From assembly GCF_004366815.1 (NCBI RefSeq), contig NZ_SORI01000020.1, positions 1 to 56,606 of the forward strand: a DNA stretch of 56,606 nucleotides, given 5' to 3'. The position numbers and the translations under genes are program-made. This document shows, in pieces, positions 42,989-50,944 of the stretch (position 1 is its first letter; each line of letters starts with the position of its first letter). The notes below the pieces were generated by a model, which worked only from the letters and a program-made list of their open reading frames with translations, was not told where the DNA came from and did no database searches. This stretch comes from Aminivibrio pyruvatiphilus (GTDB lineage: Bacteria > Synergistota > Synergistia > Synergistales > Aminobacteriaceae).

Positions 42989-43750
42989 ATGCGACTTGTA
43001 CTGTACAACATCCGCTACGGAACCGGCACGGGATGGGACTACCATTTCCCCTTCCCCTTTTCCGGCTGTCTCCGGAAGACCGAGGGACGATTCCGGCGGA
43101 TTTCCGATTTTATCTCGAAGCTGAAGCCTGACCTCGTGGGGCTTGTGGAGGCCGACTCGGGCTCCTACCGCCAGAACGGGGAATGCCAGGCCGAACTCAT
43201 GGCGGCCCGGCTGAACGCCGAGTCCGTCTTTGCCTGCAAGTACCACCACGAGTCTCTCGTCTCCAGGACTCCCCTGCTGAAGTCCCAGGGGAACGCCGTG
43301 GTGACCAGGCTGCCCATACTCTCGTCCCGGGAGCACTACCTGAGCCGGGGGGTCAAGCGGACGCTCCTCGAGGTGGAATTCCAGGATTTCACCCTGTTCC
43401 TGGCCCATCTCTCCCTGGGATACGGAGCGCGGAAAATCCAGATCGGCGAGGTGGCCGACCGGTGCCGCCAGGCAAAGAAGCCCGTCATCCTCGCCGGGGA
43501 CGGCAACATCTACGCCGGCGAAAAAGAGCTCCGGCCCCTCTTCCGGAAGGGGCTGTTCCGGAACGCCAATGATGGGAACGTGCCCACCTACCCGAGCCGT
43601 CTCCCGGCGCTGGCCCTTGATTTCGTGCTGTACAGCGAAGGCATCGATATGAAAAAATTCCGGGTGCCCCAGGTCAGGTATTCCGACCACCTTCCCCTGG
43701 TCTGCGACTTCACCCCGGAGGGGCGGGGCAGGGAGGCACTGGCCTCATGA
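42989..43750 (+). CDS. Endonuclease/exonuclease/phosphatase-family hydrolase
   Basis: A 253-residue EEP-fold enzyme. Seen: YNIRYGTG, metal-binding Glu in GLVEADSG, GNAVVTR, LAHLSLG, the active-site AGDGNIY (GDxN) and SDHLPLV with the catalytic His. These residues are intact. Members cleave phosphodiesters or phosphomonoesters of nucleic acids, inositides or lipids, and none can be chosen here. Start ATG 42989 has TGGAGG. A TATAAT (42951-42956) lies upstream. Its stop overlaps the cardiolipin synthase start (ATGA), so the two are translationally coupled, which may point to a lipid substrate. Confidence 0.8.
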   Translation: MRLVLYNIRYGTGTGWDYHFPFPFSGCLRKTEGRFRRISDFISKLKPDLVGLVEADSGSYRQNGECQAELMAARLNAESVFACKYHHESLVSRTPLLKSQGNAVVTRLPILSSREHYLSRGVKRTLLEVEFQDFTLFLAHLSLGYGARKIQIGEVADRCRQAKKPVILAGDGNIYAGEKELRPLFRKGLFRNANDGNVPTYPSRLPALALDFVLYSEGIDMKKFRVPQVRYSDHLPLVCDFTPEGRGREALAS

Positions 43751-45192
43751 CGGCCGGAGTTTTTCTTTACTCCTTTTATGATCTTTCCTCCATCGCCATC
43801 CGTATTTTCATGCTCTGCTACATCCCCCAGCGCCACAGCCCCACCACGGCCATGTCGTGGCTCCTGGCCATCTACTTCTGGCCGTGGATGGGCTTTCTGC
43901 TCTATATCGCCTTCGGCTCCACCGCCCTTCCCCGGGAGAGGATAGAGCGGCACGAGGCCCTGCTCCGAAGTCTCACTGCCGACAAGGCCACCTTCCGCAG
44001 AATTCTCGACGACGAATCCCACTGGCTGCCGGAAGAGCTTGTCCGGTTCGGGGCCCTGGGGAAAAAGCTGGGGGACATGTGCATCACCACGGGCAACTCG
44101 TTCCTCCTCATCGACAGGGAAGAGGATTTCCTGAACAAACTCTGCGCCGACATCGACGGAGCGAAGGAATCGGTGCACCTGCTGTACTATATCTTCGCCC
44201 TTGATTCCATGACGGAGCGCCTTTTCGCCTCCCTTGAAGGGGCGGCGGCCAGGGGCGCGGAGTGCAGGCTCCTCGTGGACGCCCTGGGCGCCAAGCCCTT
44301 TCTGAAGAAGGACGCGTCCCGCCTCCGGTCCTCCGGCGTGCGGGTGGAGAAGGCCCTTCCCCCCGGACTGTTCCGCAGGACGGCCACCACGGCCCGGTAC
44401 GACCTGAGGAACCACCGGAAGATCGCCGTAATCGACGGCCGTATCGGCTACACCGGCTCCCACAACGTCACGGAGCCCTCTTACGGCGGCAAGGCGGGAG
44501 GACGGCTGTGGAAGGATCTCACTCTCCGCCTCACCGGACCGGTGGTCCTGCAGCTCCAGGGTGTCTTCATGGAGGACTGGTACGTGGAGACAAGGGAACT
44601 CCTCCCCACGGAACAGGTCTTCCCCAGGCCTGAGCGGACGGGGCAGGCCATCGTCCAGACGGTGCCCAGCGGCCCGTCCTACCCGTGGCAGAACTACCAG
44701 CGCCTCGTGGTGGCAGCCCTCCACGGGGCAAAAAAACGGGTGGTCATCACGACACCCTATCTCATCCCCGACGACGAGCTGCTCCACGCCCTGGAAACCG
44801 CCGCCCTCGGCGACGTGAGAATACAGCTCGTCATACCGGAGCGGAGCGACCAGTTCCTCGTGGGAAGCGCAGCCAAAGCCTATTTTGACGTACTTCTGGA
44901 CATGGGCGTGGAAATCTACCTCTTCCAGGAAAACATTCTCCACTCAAAGACCATGACCGTGGACCACAGCCTCGCCTTCCTGGGGACGAGCAACTTCGAC
45001 ATCCGCTCCTTCGCCCTCAACTTCGAGCTGAACCTCGTGCTCTACGGAACGGAGGAAACATCGGCCATACGGATGGCCCAGGAACGCTACATCGCGGAAT
45101 CGCGGCGGCTGACCGCGGAAGAATGGAACGGCCGACCCCGCGTGCTGAGGGTGGTTCACGGGGTGACCAAACTCTTCAGTCCCCTTCTCTAG
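43747..45192 (+). CDS. cls: Cardiolipin synthase
   Basis: A 481-residue membrane-bound phosphatidyltransferase that condenses phosphatidylglycerol to cardiolipin. Two N-terminal helices (about residues 1-60, with PWMGFLLYIAFG) are followed by two PLD active sites: NHRKIAVIDGRIGYTGSHN and HSKTMTVDHSLAFLGTSN. Both HxK(x)4D motifs are complete. The length is usual for ClsA-type enzymes. It overlaps the EEP gene by four bases, and a diguanylate phosphodiesterase-type sensor begins 33 bp later on the same strand. Confidence 0.9.
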   Translation: MTAGVFLYSFYDLSSIAIRIFMLCYIPQRHSPTTAMSWLLAIYFWPWMGFLLYIAFGSTALPRERIERHEALLRSLTADKATFRRILDDESHWLPEELVRFGALGKKLGDMCITTGNSFLLIDREEDFLNKLCADIDGAKESVHLLYYIFALDSMTERLFASLEGAAARGAECRLLVDALGAKPFLKKDASRLRSSGVRVEKALPPGLFRRTATTARYDLRNHRKIAVIDGRIGYTGSHNVTEPSYGGKAGGRLWKDLTLRLTGPVVLQLQGVFMEDWYVETRELLPTEQVFPRPERTGQAIVQTVPSGPSYPWQNYQRLVVAALHGAKKRVVITTPYLIPDDELLHALETAALGDVRIQLVIPERSDQFLVGSAAKAYFDVLLDMGVEIYLFQENILHSKTMTVDHSLAFLGTSNFDIRSFALNFELNLVLYGTEETSAIRMAQERYIAESRRLTAEEWNGRPRVLRVVHGVTKLFSPLL

Positions 45193-45225
45193 GGGCCGGC
45201 AGAGCGGGGCGGGGGGCGGACAGGG

Positions 45226-47292
45226 ATGAAAAGACCGTTATTCCTGACGGCGGCAGTTCTCACCGGGCTTTTCTGCGGCGCCATGATTCTTCTCTCCTGG
45301 GGGGCCTTTTACCTGCAGATGAGGGCGGACAGGGCGAGGATCCTGAGGGTTGCCTTTCTCCAGACGGACAACCTTGCCCGGGCCTTCGAGGAGCATTCCC
45401 TGAGGACGGTGGAGAACGTCAGGCAGGTTCTTTTCTCGCTGAAGGAAATCTACGAGAAAAGGGGAGGAGGGGTGGTGCGGAGCTTCGAGGAGGCCGCCAA
45501 CGCCTCCGTTGCCCGGTATGCTCTCCGGAGCCGTGAAGCCCAGGGAAACCTCTTCAACCTGCTGAGCATCGCCGACGAAAACGGTGACCTCGTCCTGAGC
45601 AGCCAGGTGCCCTTCAATCCAGTCAACATCCTGGCCAGGCCTTTCTTCCAGGCCCACCGGAAGGGTGAAAAGGGCTTCCTCGTGGGGCCTCCCATTCTCG
45701 GCACAGCCACAGGAAAATGGTACATCCCCATGAGTCTCCCCCTCGAAAAGCCCGACGGATCCTTCGGCGGAGTCGTCCTCGCCTCGGTCAACCCTTTCTA
45801 TTTCTCCGATTTCTACCGCCAGGTCAGCCTCGGCCCCAAGGGGGCCGTCATGCTGCTGGAGTCCGGGGGAACGATCCTCGCAGGGATGGTGGAGGGCGGC
45901 GAAACCCCCTTCGGAGCCTCCATTGCGGACAGCGGACTGTTCGCCGCAGTAAGCTCCGGCGAAACGGGAGCCCTGGAGTGCAAGGGACTGCCGGACGGTA
46001 TCCCGCGGCTTCTGAGCTACCGGAAGGTCGGTCCGTACCCCCTGTTTGTGACCGTGGGCGCCGAGAAAGACGGCGTTTTCGCGGAATACCGCAGACGGCG
46101 GCAGATGAGCCTTACCTGGGTGTTCGCTTTCGATGCCTTCGTCCTCGTGTTCTTCGGTGCCTCGGTTCGGGCCCTGAGGAAAGAGCGGCAGGCGGAAGAC
46201 CGGTTCCGGAACTTTTTCGAGCAGAACAGTGTCGGGTTTGCCCTGGTCGCAGCCGACGGGGCCTGGATTCACTTCAACGGGAAACTCTGCGAGATGCTGG
46301 GATACAGCCGGGAAGAGCTGATGATCCTCCCGTGGAAAGACATTACGCCTCCGGACGTCCTGGAAGGGGAACTCCCGCTGTTTGAAAAGGCATTACAGAG
46401 TGATCAAAGTGACTTTTTCATAGAAAAGCAGTACGTCAGAAAAGACGGCCTCAGGATCGACGTGGATGTATCCACCAAGATCATGAAGAACGCCGACGGA
46501 TCGGTGCGCTATTTCGCCTCCATAGTCCAGGACGTCTCCGAACGGAAGAAGGGCGAGAGACTCCTGGAGAAGCGGGCGGCGGAGCTGGAGCGGCACCGCG
46601 AGGCCATCATAGACAGCATGGCCGTTCTTGCGGAATATCGGGATATGGGAACAGGAAACCATGTCCGCAGAACGAAGCAGTACGTAAAGATGCTCCTCGA
46701 ACGGTCGGGGAGCGCGGCCCTCTTTCCGGAGAAGGACCTGCCCATGATCTGGCAGTGCGCGGTCCTTCACGATATCGGAAAGGTGGGGGTGCCGGACGCC
46801 GTGCTGCTGAAGCCGGGAGGACTGACTCCGGAAGAATTCGGCGTCATCCGGCGGCACCCGTCTATCGGGAGCGACGTGCTGCTCCGGGCGGAGGAACTCC
46901 TGGGCAGCGATTCTTTCATCACCTACGCGCGGCAGATCACGGAGTACCACCACGAGCGGTGGGACGGCACGGGGTATCCCCACGGCCTGGCCGGGGAGGA
47001 CATTCCCGTTCTTGCCCGCATCACCGCCATCGCGGACGTCTACGACGCGCTCATCTCCAGACGGCCCTACAAGGAGCCTTTTTCCCACGAAGCGGCGGTG
47101 GAGCAGATCCGCGCCGGTTCCGGAACCCTGTTCGATCCCCGGCTCGTGGAGGTGTTTCTCGGCTGTGCGGAAGAGTTCGACGTCATAGCGAAAGACAACT
47201 CCGATGAAGATGGAGCCGGGGCAGGCCGAAAGGAAGACCGGGACGTCCCCGGCGACGGTGATGACGGGCGGCGGGGGAGGGATGGATCCTGA
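45226..47292 (+). CDS. PAS/HD-GYP sensor, probable c-di-GMP phosphodiesterase
   Basis: A 688-residue membrane sensor. One N-terminal helix, an extracellular dCache-like domain (about residues 35-290), a second helix (about 295-320), PAS (about 330-440, GFALVAADGAWIHFNGKLCEMLGYSREEL) and HD-GYP (about 460-660). The phosphodiesterase motifs are HDIGKVGVPD and HHERWDGTGYPHGLAGEDIP, complete. No GGDEF domain is present. The extracytoplasmic signal is not known. The stop TGA overlaps the first codon of the patatin gene. Confidence 0.88.
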   Translation: MKRPLFLTAAVLTGLFCGAMILLSWGAFYLQMRADRARILRVAFLQTDNLARAFEEHSLRTVENVRQVLFSLKEIYEKRGGGVVRSFEEAANASVARYALRSREAQGNLFNLLSIADENGDLVLSSQVPFNPVNILARPFFQAHRKGEKGFLVGPPILGTATGKWYIPMSLPLEKPDGSFGGVVLASVNPFYFSDFYRQVSLGPKGAVMLLESGGTILAGMVEGGETPFGASIADSGLFAAVSSGETGALECKGLPDGIPRLLSYRKVGPYPLFVTVGAEKDGVFAEYRRRRQMSLTWVFAFDAFVLVFFGASVRALRKERQAEDRFRNFFEQNSVGFALVAADGAWIHFNGKLCEMLGYSREELMILPWKDITPPDVLEGELPLFEKALQSDQSDFFIEKQYVRKDGLRIDVDVSTKIMKNADGSVRYFASIVQDVSERKKGERLLEKRAAELERHREAIIDSMAVLAEYRDMGTGNHVRRTKQYVKMLLERSGSAALFPEKDLPMIWQCAVLHDIGKVGVPDAVLLKPGGLTPEEFGVIRRHPSIGSDVLLRAEELLGSDSFITYARQITEYHHERWDGTGYPHGLAGEDIPVLARITAIADVYDALISRRPYKEPFSHEAAVEQIRAGSGTLFDPRLVEVFLGCAEEFDVIAKDNSDEDGAGAGRKEDRDVPGDGDDGRRGRDGS

Positions 47293-48242
47293 CCGGAAGA
47301 AGCGGCGGAGAGCGGAAAATCGGCCTTGCCCTCGGCAGCGGTGCGGCGAGGGGAATTGCCCACATAGGGGTGCTCCAGGCCCTCGAAAAGGCCGGGATAC
47401 GGCCGGATATCGTCGCAGGGACGAGCATCGGGGCCCTGGTGGGCGGCGTATATGCCGCCGGGAAGCTCGGGGAACTGTCGGAGATCGCCCTCGGCCTCGA
47501 CTGGAAGAAGGCGGCCGGGTACTTCCTGGAGGTATCCTTCCCCCGCTCGGGTCTCATTGAGGGGACGAAGGTGACGGACTTTCTTTCGGAAATAGTGGGC
47601 TCCATGGATATCGGTGCCCTTCCGGTGCGGTTCGCCTCCGTGGCGGCGGACGTGATGACCGGAAACGAGGTGGTCCTGGGTGAAGGAGACCTGGTCTCCG
47701 CCATCCGGGCCAGCATCTCCGTCCCCGGAATATTCACCCCGGCACGGCGGAACGGGAGTTTCCTGGTGGACGGCGGGCTCGTGAATCCGGTGCCGGTGAG
47801 CGTCTGCCGGGCAATGGGCGCGGATGTGGTCATCGCCGTGGACCTGAACAACGGCCGGGTGAAGGAAACCCCGAAGGGCGGACTTCCTGCGGAAACGCAG
47901 CCGGAAGGCGGTCCGGGGCGGAACGGAATTGCCGCAGGGGAGATTTTCGCATGGCTCGAGAGGAAAACGAAGGGCTTCGATACCGGTTTCCTCGGGCCGG
48001 TGAAGGAATGGATGTCCCGGGACCCCGCCCCGGGAATTTTCGACGTGCTCGGCAGTTCCCTGCGCATCATGGAAGAGCAGATCGCGGCGGCACGGCTGGA
48101 AATCGACCGGCCGGACCTGCTGATCCGCCCGTCGGTGGGGAATGTCCGCTTTCTCGAGTTTCACCTGGCCGGGGAGATGATCGCCGAGGGCTTCCGTTCG
48201 GCGAAGGAGGCCCTTGAGGGGAGAGCGCTTCCGGAAAATTGA
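47289..48242 (+). CDS. Patatin-like phospholipase (RssA type)
   Basis: A 317-residue cytoplasmic patatin. Oxyanion segment GSGAARGIAHIGVL, nucleophile Ser46 in GTSIGA and the catalytic Asp161 in VDGGLVNP are all present, so lipid-acyl hydrolysis is expected. No ATG, GTG or TTG is found in frame before the oxyanion segment. CTG 47289 forms a CTGA overlap with the upstream stop and has GGGGGAGG at 47273-47280, eight bases before it. I infer an unusual CTG start. The ATG at 47282 is in another frame. The C-terminal part beyond residue 200 is family-typical. Confidence 0.8.
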   Translation: MTGRSGGERKIGLALGSGAARGIAHIGVLQALEKAGIRPDIVAGTSIGALVGGVYAAGKLGELSEIALGLDWKKAAGYFLEVSFPRSGLIEGTKVTDFLSEIVGSMDIGALPVRFASVAADVMTGNEVVLGEGDLVSAIRASISVPGIFTPARRNGSFLVDGGLVNPVPVSVCRAMGADVVIAVDLNNGRVKETPKGGLPAETQPEGGPGRNGIAAGEIFAWLERKTKGFDTGFLGPVKEWMSRDPAPGIFDVLGSSLRIMEEQIAAARLEIDRPDLLIRPSVGNVRFLEFHLAGEMIAEGFRSAKEALEGRALPEN

Positions 48243-48317
48243 AGGGGCGGCGCTTCAGGGTACTGACGCCGCGGCGGAAGAGAAGGAACGGAACAGGCAC
48301 AAGGGAGGGAGATCACC

Positions 48318-49418
48318 ATGACGGCACATCCGAAAGGTCCGTGGTTCCAGCGATTCCTGATCAACTTTTTCACCGTTGTTCTGGCCGTGCTCGTCTTCTG
48401 GGTTCTCGGCTTTCTCATGGAGGACATCGAGTCCATCGAGGGGCCCAGGTACAGGGATGTCGAGGCGCGGTTCGTGGACGGCGACCTGGTGGAAAAGTCG
48501 AAACGGCTCGCTGAAGAGATCGCGGCAACCGGCCGGGAGATGGATGCGAAACGGGAGGAAATGCGGATCCTCAGCGACAGCTCGTCGAACCTTCAAAGTA
48601 CCATCAGCCAGCTGATCGAACTGCAGAAACTCACCATCCAGAAATCTCTCTCCCTGCCCGAGGCCCATTCTGCGAACCTTTCCGAGAGTCTTGCGGGCTT
48701 CCTTGAAAGCCGGAAGCTGTACCAGGCTCACAGCGCGGAACTTTCCGGACTTTCCGAACGGAAGCGGAAACTTGAATCGGAGCGGCTGAAACTCGACAAG
48801 ACGATAGAAGAGCAGAGGGAGCCTGCCCGGAAAGAGTACGAACGCCTGGCGGAGAAGCACAACCTCCGGATTGCCGCCTTCCAGCTGGCCGTCCTGCTGC
48901 CCCTGCTGGCCGCGGGGGGATACCTGGCGGTCAGAAAGCGGGGGAGCGTCTATTTTCCTCTATTTCTTGCCTTCGGCGGAGCGGTGCTTGTGAAATCAGC
49001 TCTCGTGATTCACAGGTATTTTCCGACGCGGTACTTCAAGTATTTCATAGTTCTTGGGCTTCTCGCGGCGGTTGTCAGAATCCTGGTCACCATCATCAGG
49101 ATCGTGGCCTTCCCCAGGGCCCAATGGCTTACGAAACAATACCGGGAGGCTTACGAGCGTTTTCTCTGCCCGGTGTGCGAATACCCCATCCGGACGGGAC
49201 CGAGGAAATACATGTTCTGGACGAGGCGTACCGTGAACAAGGTCCCCCTCTCCGGAGAAACGGGAGAAGAGAAGCCCTATACCTGCCCGGCCTGCGGAAC
49301 CTCCCTGTTCGAGCAGTGCGGGGCATGCGGCGGTTTGAGACATTCCCTTCTTCCCTTCTGCCTGCACTGCGGGGCGGAGAAAAAAAGCACTGAGGAAGCG
49401 GAAAAGGGCGAAGAATGA
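48318..49418 (+). CDS. Coiled-coil membrane protein with C-terminal zinc ribbon
   Basis: A 366-residue protein. One helix at about residues 14-34, an extracytoplasmic or lumenal coiled coil (about 50-175, with ALREE-type heptads such as LSERKRKLESERLKLDKTIEEQ), and three further helices (about 187-265). A cytoplasmic tail carries paired CxxC knuckles: CPVCEYPI, CPACGTSLFEQCGACGG and CLHCG. The family is not recognised. GGGAGG precedes the ATG. The zinc ribbon may bind nucleic acid or protein partners. Confidence 0.78.
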   Translation: MTAHPKGPWFQRFLINFFTVVLAVLVFWVLGFLMEDIESIEGPRYRDVEARFVDGDLVEKSKRLAEEIAATGREMDAKREEMRILSDSSSNLQSTISQLIELQKLTIQKSLSLPEAHSANLSESLAGFLESRKLYQAHSAELSGLSERKRKLESERLKLDKTIEEQREPARKEYERLAEKHNLRIAAFQLAVLLPLLAAGGYLAVRKRGSVYFPLFLAFGGAVLVKSALVIHRYFPTRYFKYFIVLGLLAAVVRILVTIIRIVAFPRAQWLTKQYREAYERFLCPVCEYPIRTGPRKYMFWTRRTVNKVPLSGETGEEKPYTCPACGTSLFEQCGACGGLRHSLLPFCLHCGAEKKSTEEAEKGEE

Positions 49419-49457
49419 CCCTATGGCCGCTGAAGATGGCTGCCGGAAAGAGGCCCG

Positions 49458-50753
49458 CTACTCCAGGGACATAACCTTTTCCAGGAGGGGGCTCCGTCCG
49501 AGGTCGGAGGGGAAGAGCACGTTCCCGTAGAAGGGGACGGGGGTGAAGTATGCGGATCTTTCCGTGCCGAACAGGTCAATGCCCGCATTCCCGAAGGCTT
49601 TCCAGATGAGTTCGGTGCAGTACACCGCCTCTTCGTTGTTTTTGTCGAAGCTGCCGTCGAAGGGCCGTTTCTCGAGATAAAATTCCCGGGCTTCGCCGCT
49701 GGCACGCCCGGCGCCCGCCCTGTTCCCTTTCAGCCGGTAGACCGCCGCTCTCTCCACCTCGAAGGGCGACAGAAATTCTTCGAGGGGTTCCATCTCCACC
49801 CGTTCAGATTCAGGGGAGGCATGGATCACCCAGGGGATGCCTCCCGACCATCTCACCATGCCGCTGTGGGAGAAATCGGCGGGATTCTTGAAGAAAAAGA
49901 GAAGGGCCTTGCTCCTCCAGGACTTGCCGTTCACGAGGATGATGTCCCCGTTCTGAAACTGGTCCGGCGAGAATTCGAAGGGTTCGGGCGCCGGGAGGGG
50001 AAACGACCCCCTCTCGTAGCGCCGGATCTCCCCCTCCGCGGCCTTGGGAGGAACCGGCGTCGAAAGGGTCAGGACCCCGTTGTCCGCCCGGAGGATCCAT
50101 CGGGCTGCGGGAAGGGGGAAATTCCGCAAATCGAGCAGGGGGTTCAGCCCGTAAATCTCCTGCCGGAAAGCGTCCGTCCGGTCGTGCCCGTTGATGCGTA
50201 TTCCGGTGTTTTCCATCACGATCTGGTTTCCGTTCTCCACGGCGAGGGATGACGCCGTTTCAACACGGATGCGCCCCAGTTCCGTTCCGTACAGCCCCAG
50301 CACCCTGACGGACCCGGGGAAAAAATTGACGGACAGTCTGCCCCGGCGGGCCGGAAAGGCCCCGAGGGCGTCATTGATGTCCCTGTCGAGGATCACCACT
50401 TCCGCATTTGTCCGGAGAACCCCGTTCACCTTCAGGGAATGGCGGCGGCCGCTGCGCCACTCATCGGGGGCATTCAGCTCGAGGAAGAAAAATTCGGCAG
50501 CGATTTTTTCCACCCGAAGTCCCCCGAAACACGCTCCCCGGATGACGAAAGAGGCGTGCCGGATATTGCCCTCGCCGTCCGGCGGCTCATCCATGCGAAG
50601 TTCGAGAGAATCGGGGTTCGTTACCGAAAGGAGAAAGTCAAAAAGAACGTCCCCGCTGCCGGGTGCATGGGAAGGAAGAAGAAGGCCGTTGCCGCCGGCG
50701 GACGGTGACAGGAGCAGAACAAGAAAAAGGGTCAGAAAGAAGCTTCTTATCAT
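49458..50753 (-). CDS. DUF2993-like domain fused to a permuted papain-like (YiiX-type) hydrolase
   Basis: A 431-residue precursor with a signal peptide (MIRSFFLTLFLVLLLSPSAGG). Residues about 30-200 resemble DUF2993/LmeA-like lipid-binding proteins. Residues about 285-430 form a YiiX/YebB-type permuted NlpC/P60 domain: GDIILVNGKSWRSKALLFF, His in DFSHSGMVRW, and Cys in YCTELIWKAF. In this circularly permuted fold the His precedes the Cys, as here. It is expected to be extracytoplasmic and to cut an amide or thioester bond in a lipid or peptide. ATG 50753 has GGAGGA upstream; the longer frame would be unusual. Confidence 0.72.
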   Translation of the reverse strand: MIRSFFLTLFLVLLLSPSAGGNGLLLPSHAPGSGDVLFDFLLSVTNPDSLELRMDEPPDGEGNIRHASFVIRGACFGGLRVEKIAAEFFFLELNAPDEWRSGRRHSLKVNGVLRTNAEVVILDRDINDALGAFPARRGRLSVNFFPGSVRVLGLYGTELGRIRVETASSLAVENGNQIVMENTGIRINGHDRTDAFRQEIYGLNPLLDLRNFPLPAARWILRADNGVLTLSTPVPPKAAEGEIRRYERGSFPLPAPEPFEFSPDQFQNGDIILVNGKSWRSKALLFFFKNPADFSHSGMVRWSGGIPWVIHASPESERVEMEPLEEFLSPFEVERAAVYRLKGNRAGAGRASGEAREFYLEKRPFDGSFDKNNEEAVYCTELIWKAFGNAGIDLFGTERSAYFTPVPFYGNVLFPSDLGRSPLLEKVMSLE

Positions 50754-50944
50754 GGGCTTTCCTCCGCGGAAATTCCGCCCGGTGTCCGGAAAGCAGACGG
50801 TGTACGCGGAACGCCTTCCCTTTCGGGGCCGGGACATGGGACTTCCCGGAAAAAGTGTACAGTATATTCATTTGACAGTCCAGCTCCGGCTGCCGGGAAC
50901 CACAGCCTCCCGGGCAATTTCGTGCCGTGCCGGAAGGGGCGGGC

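Noticed and set aside
47282-47341. Patatin start at ATG 47282
   Set aside because: It is in a different frame and gives a basic nonsense sequence without the patatin motifs.
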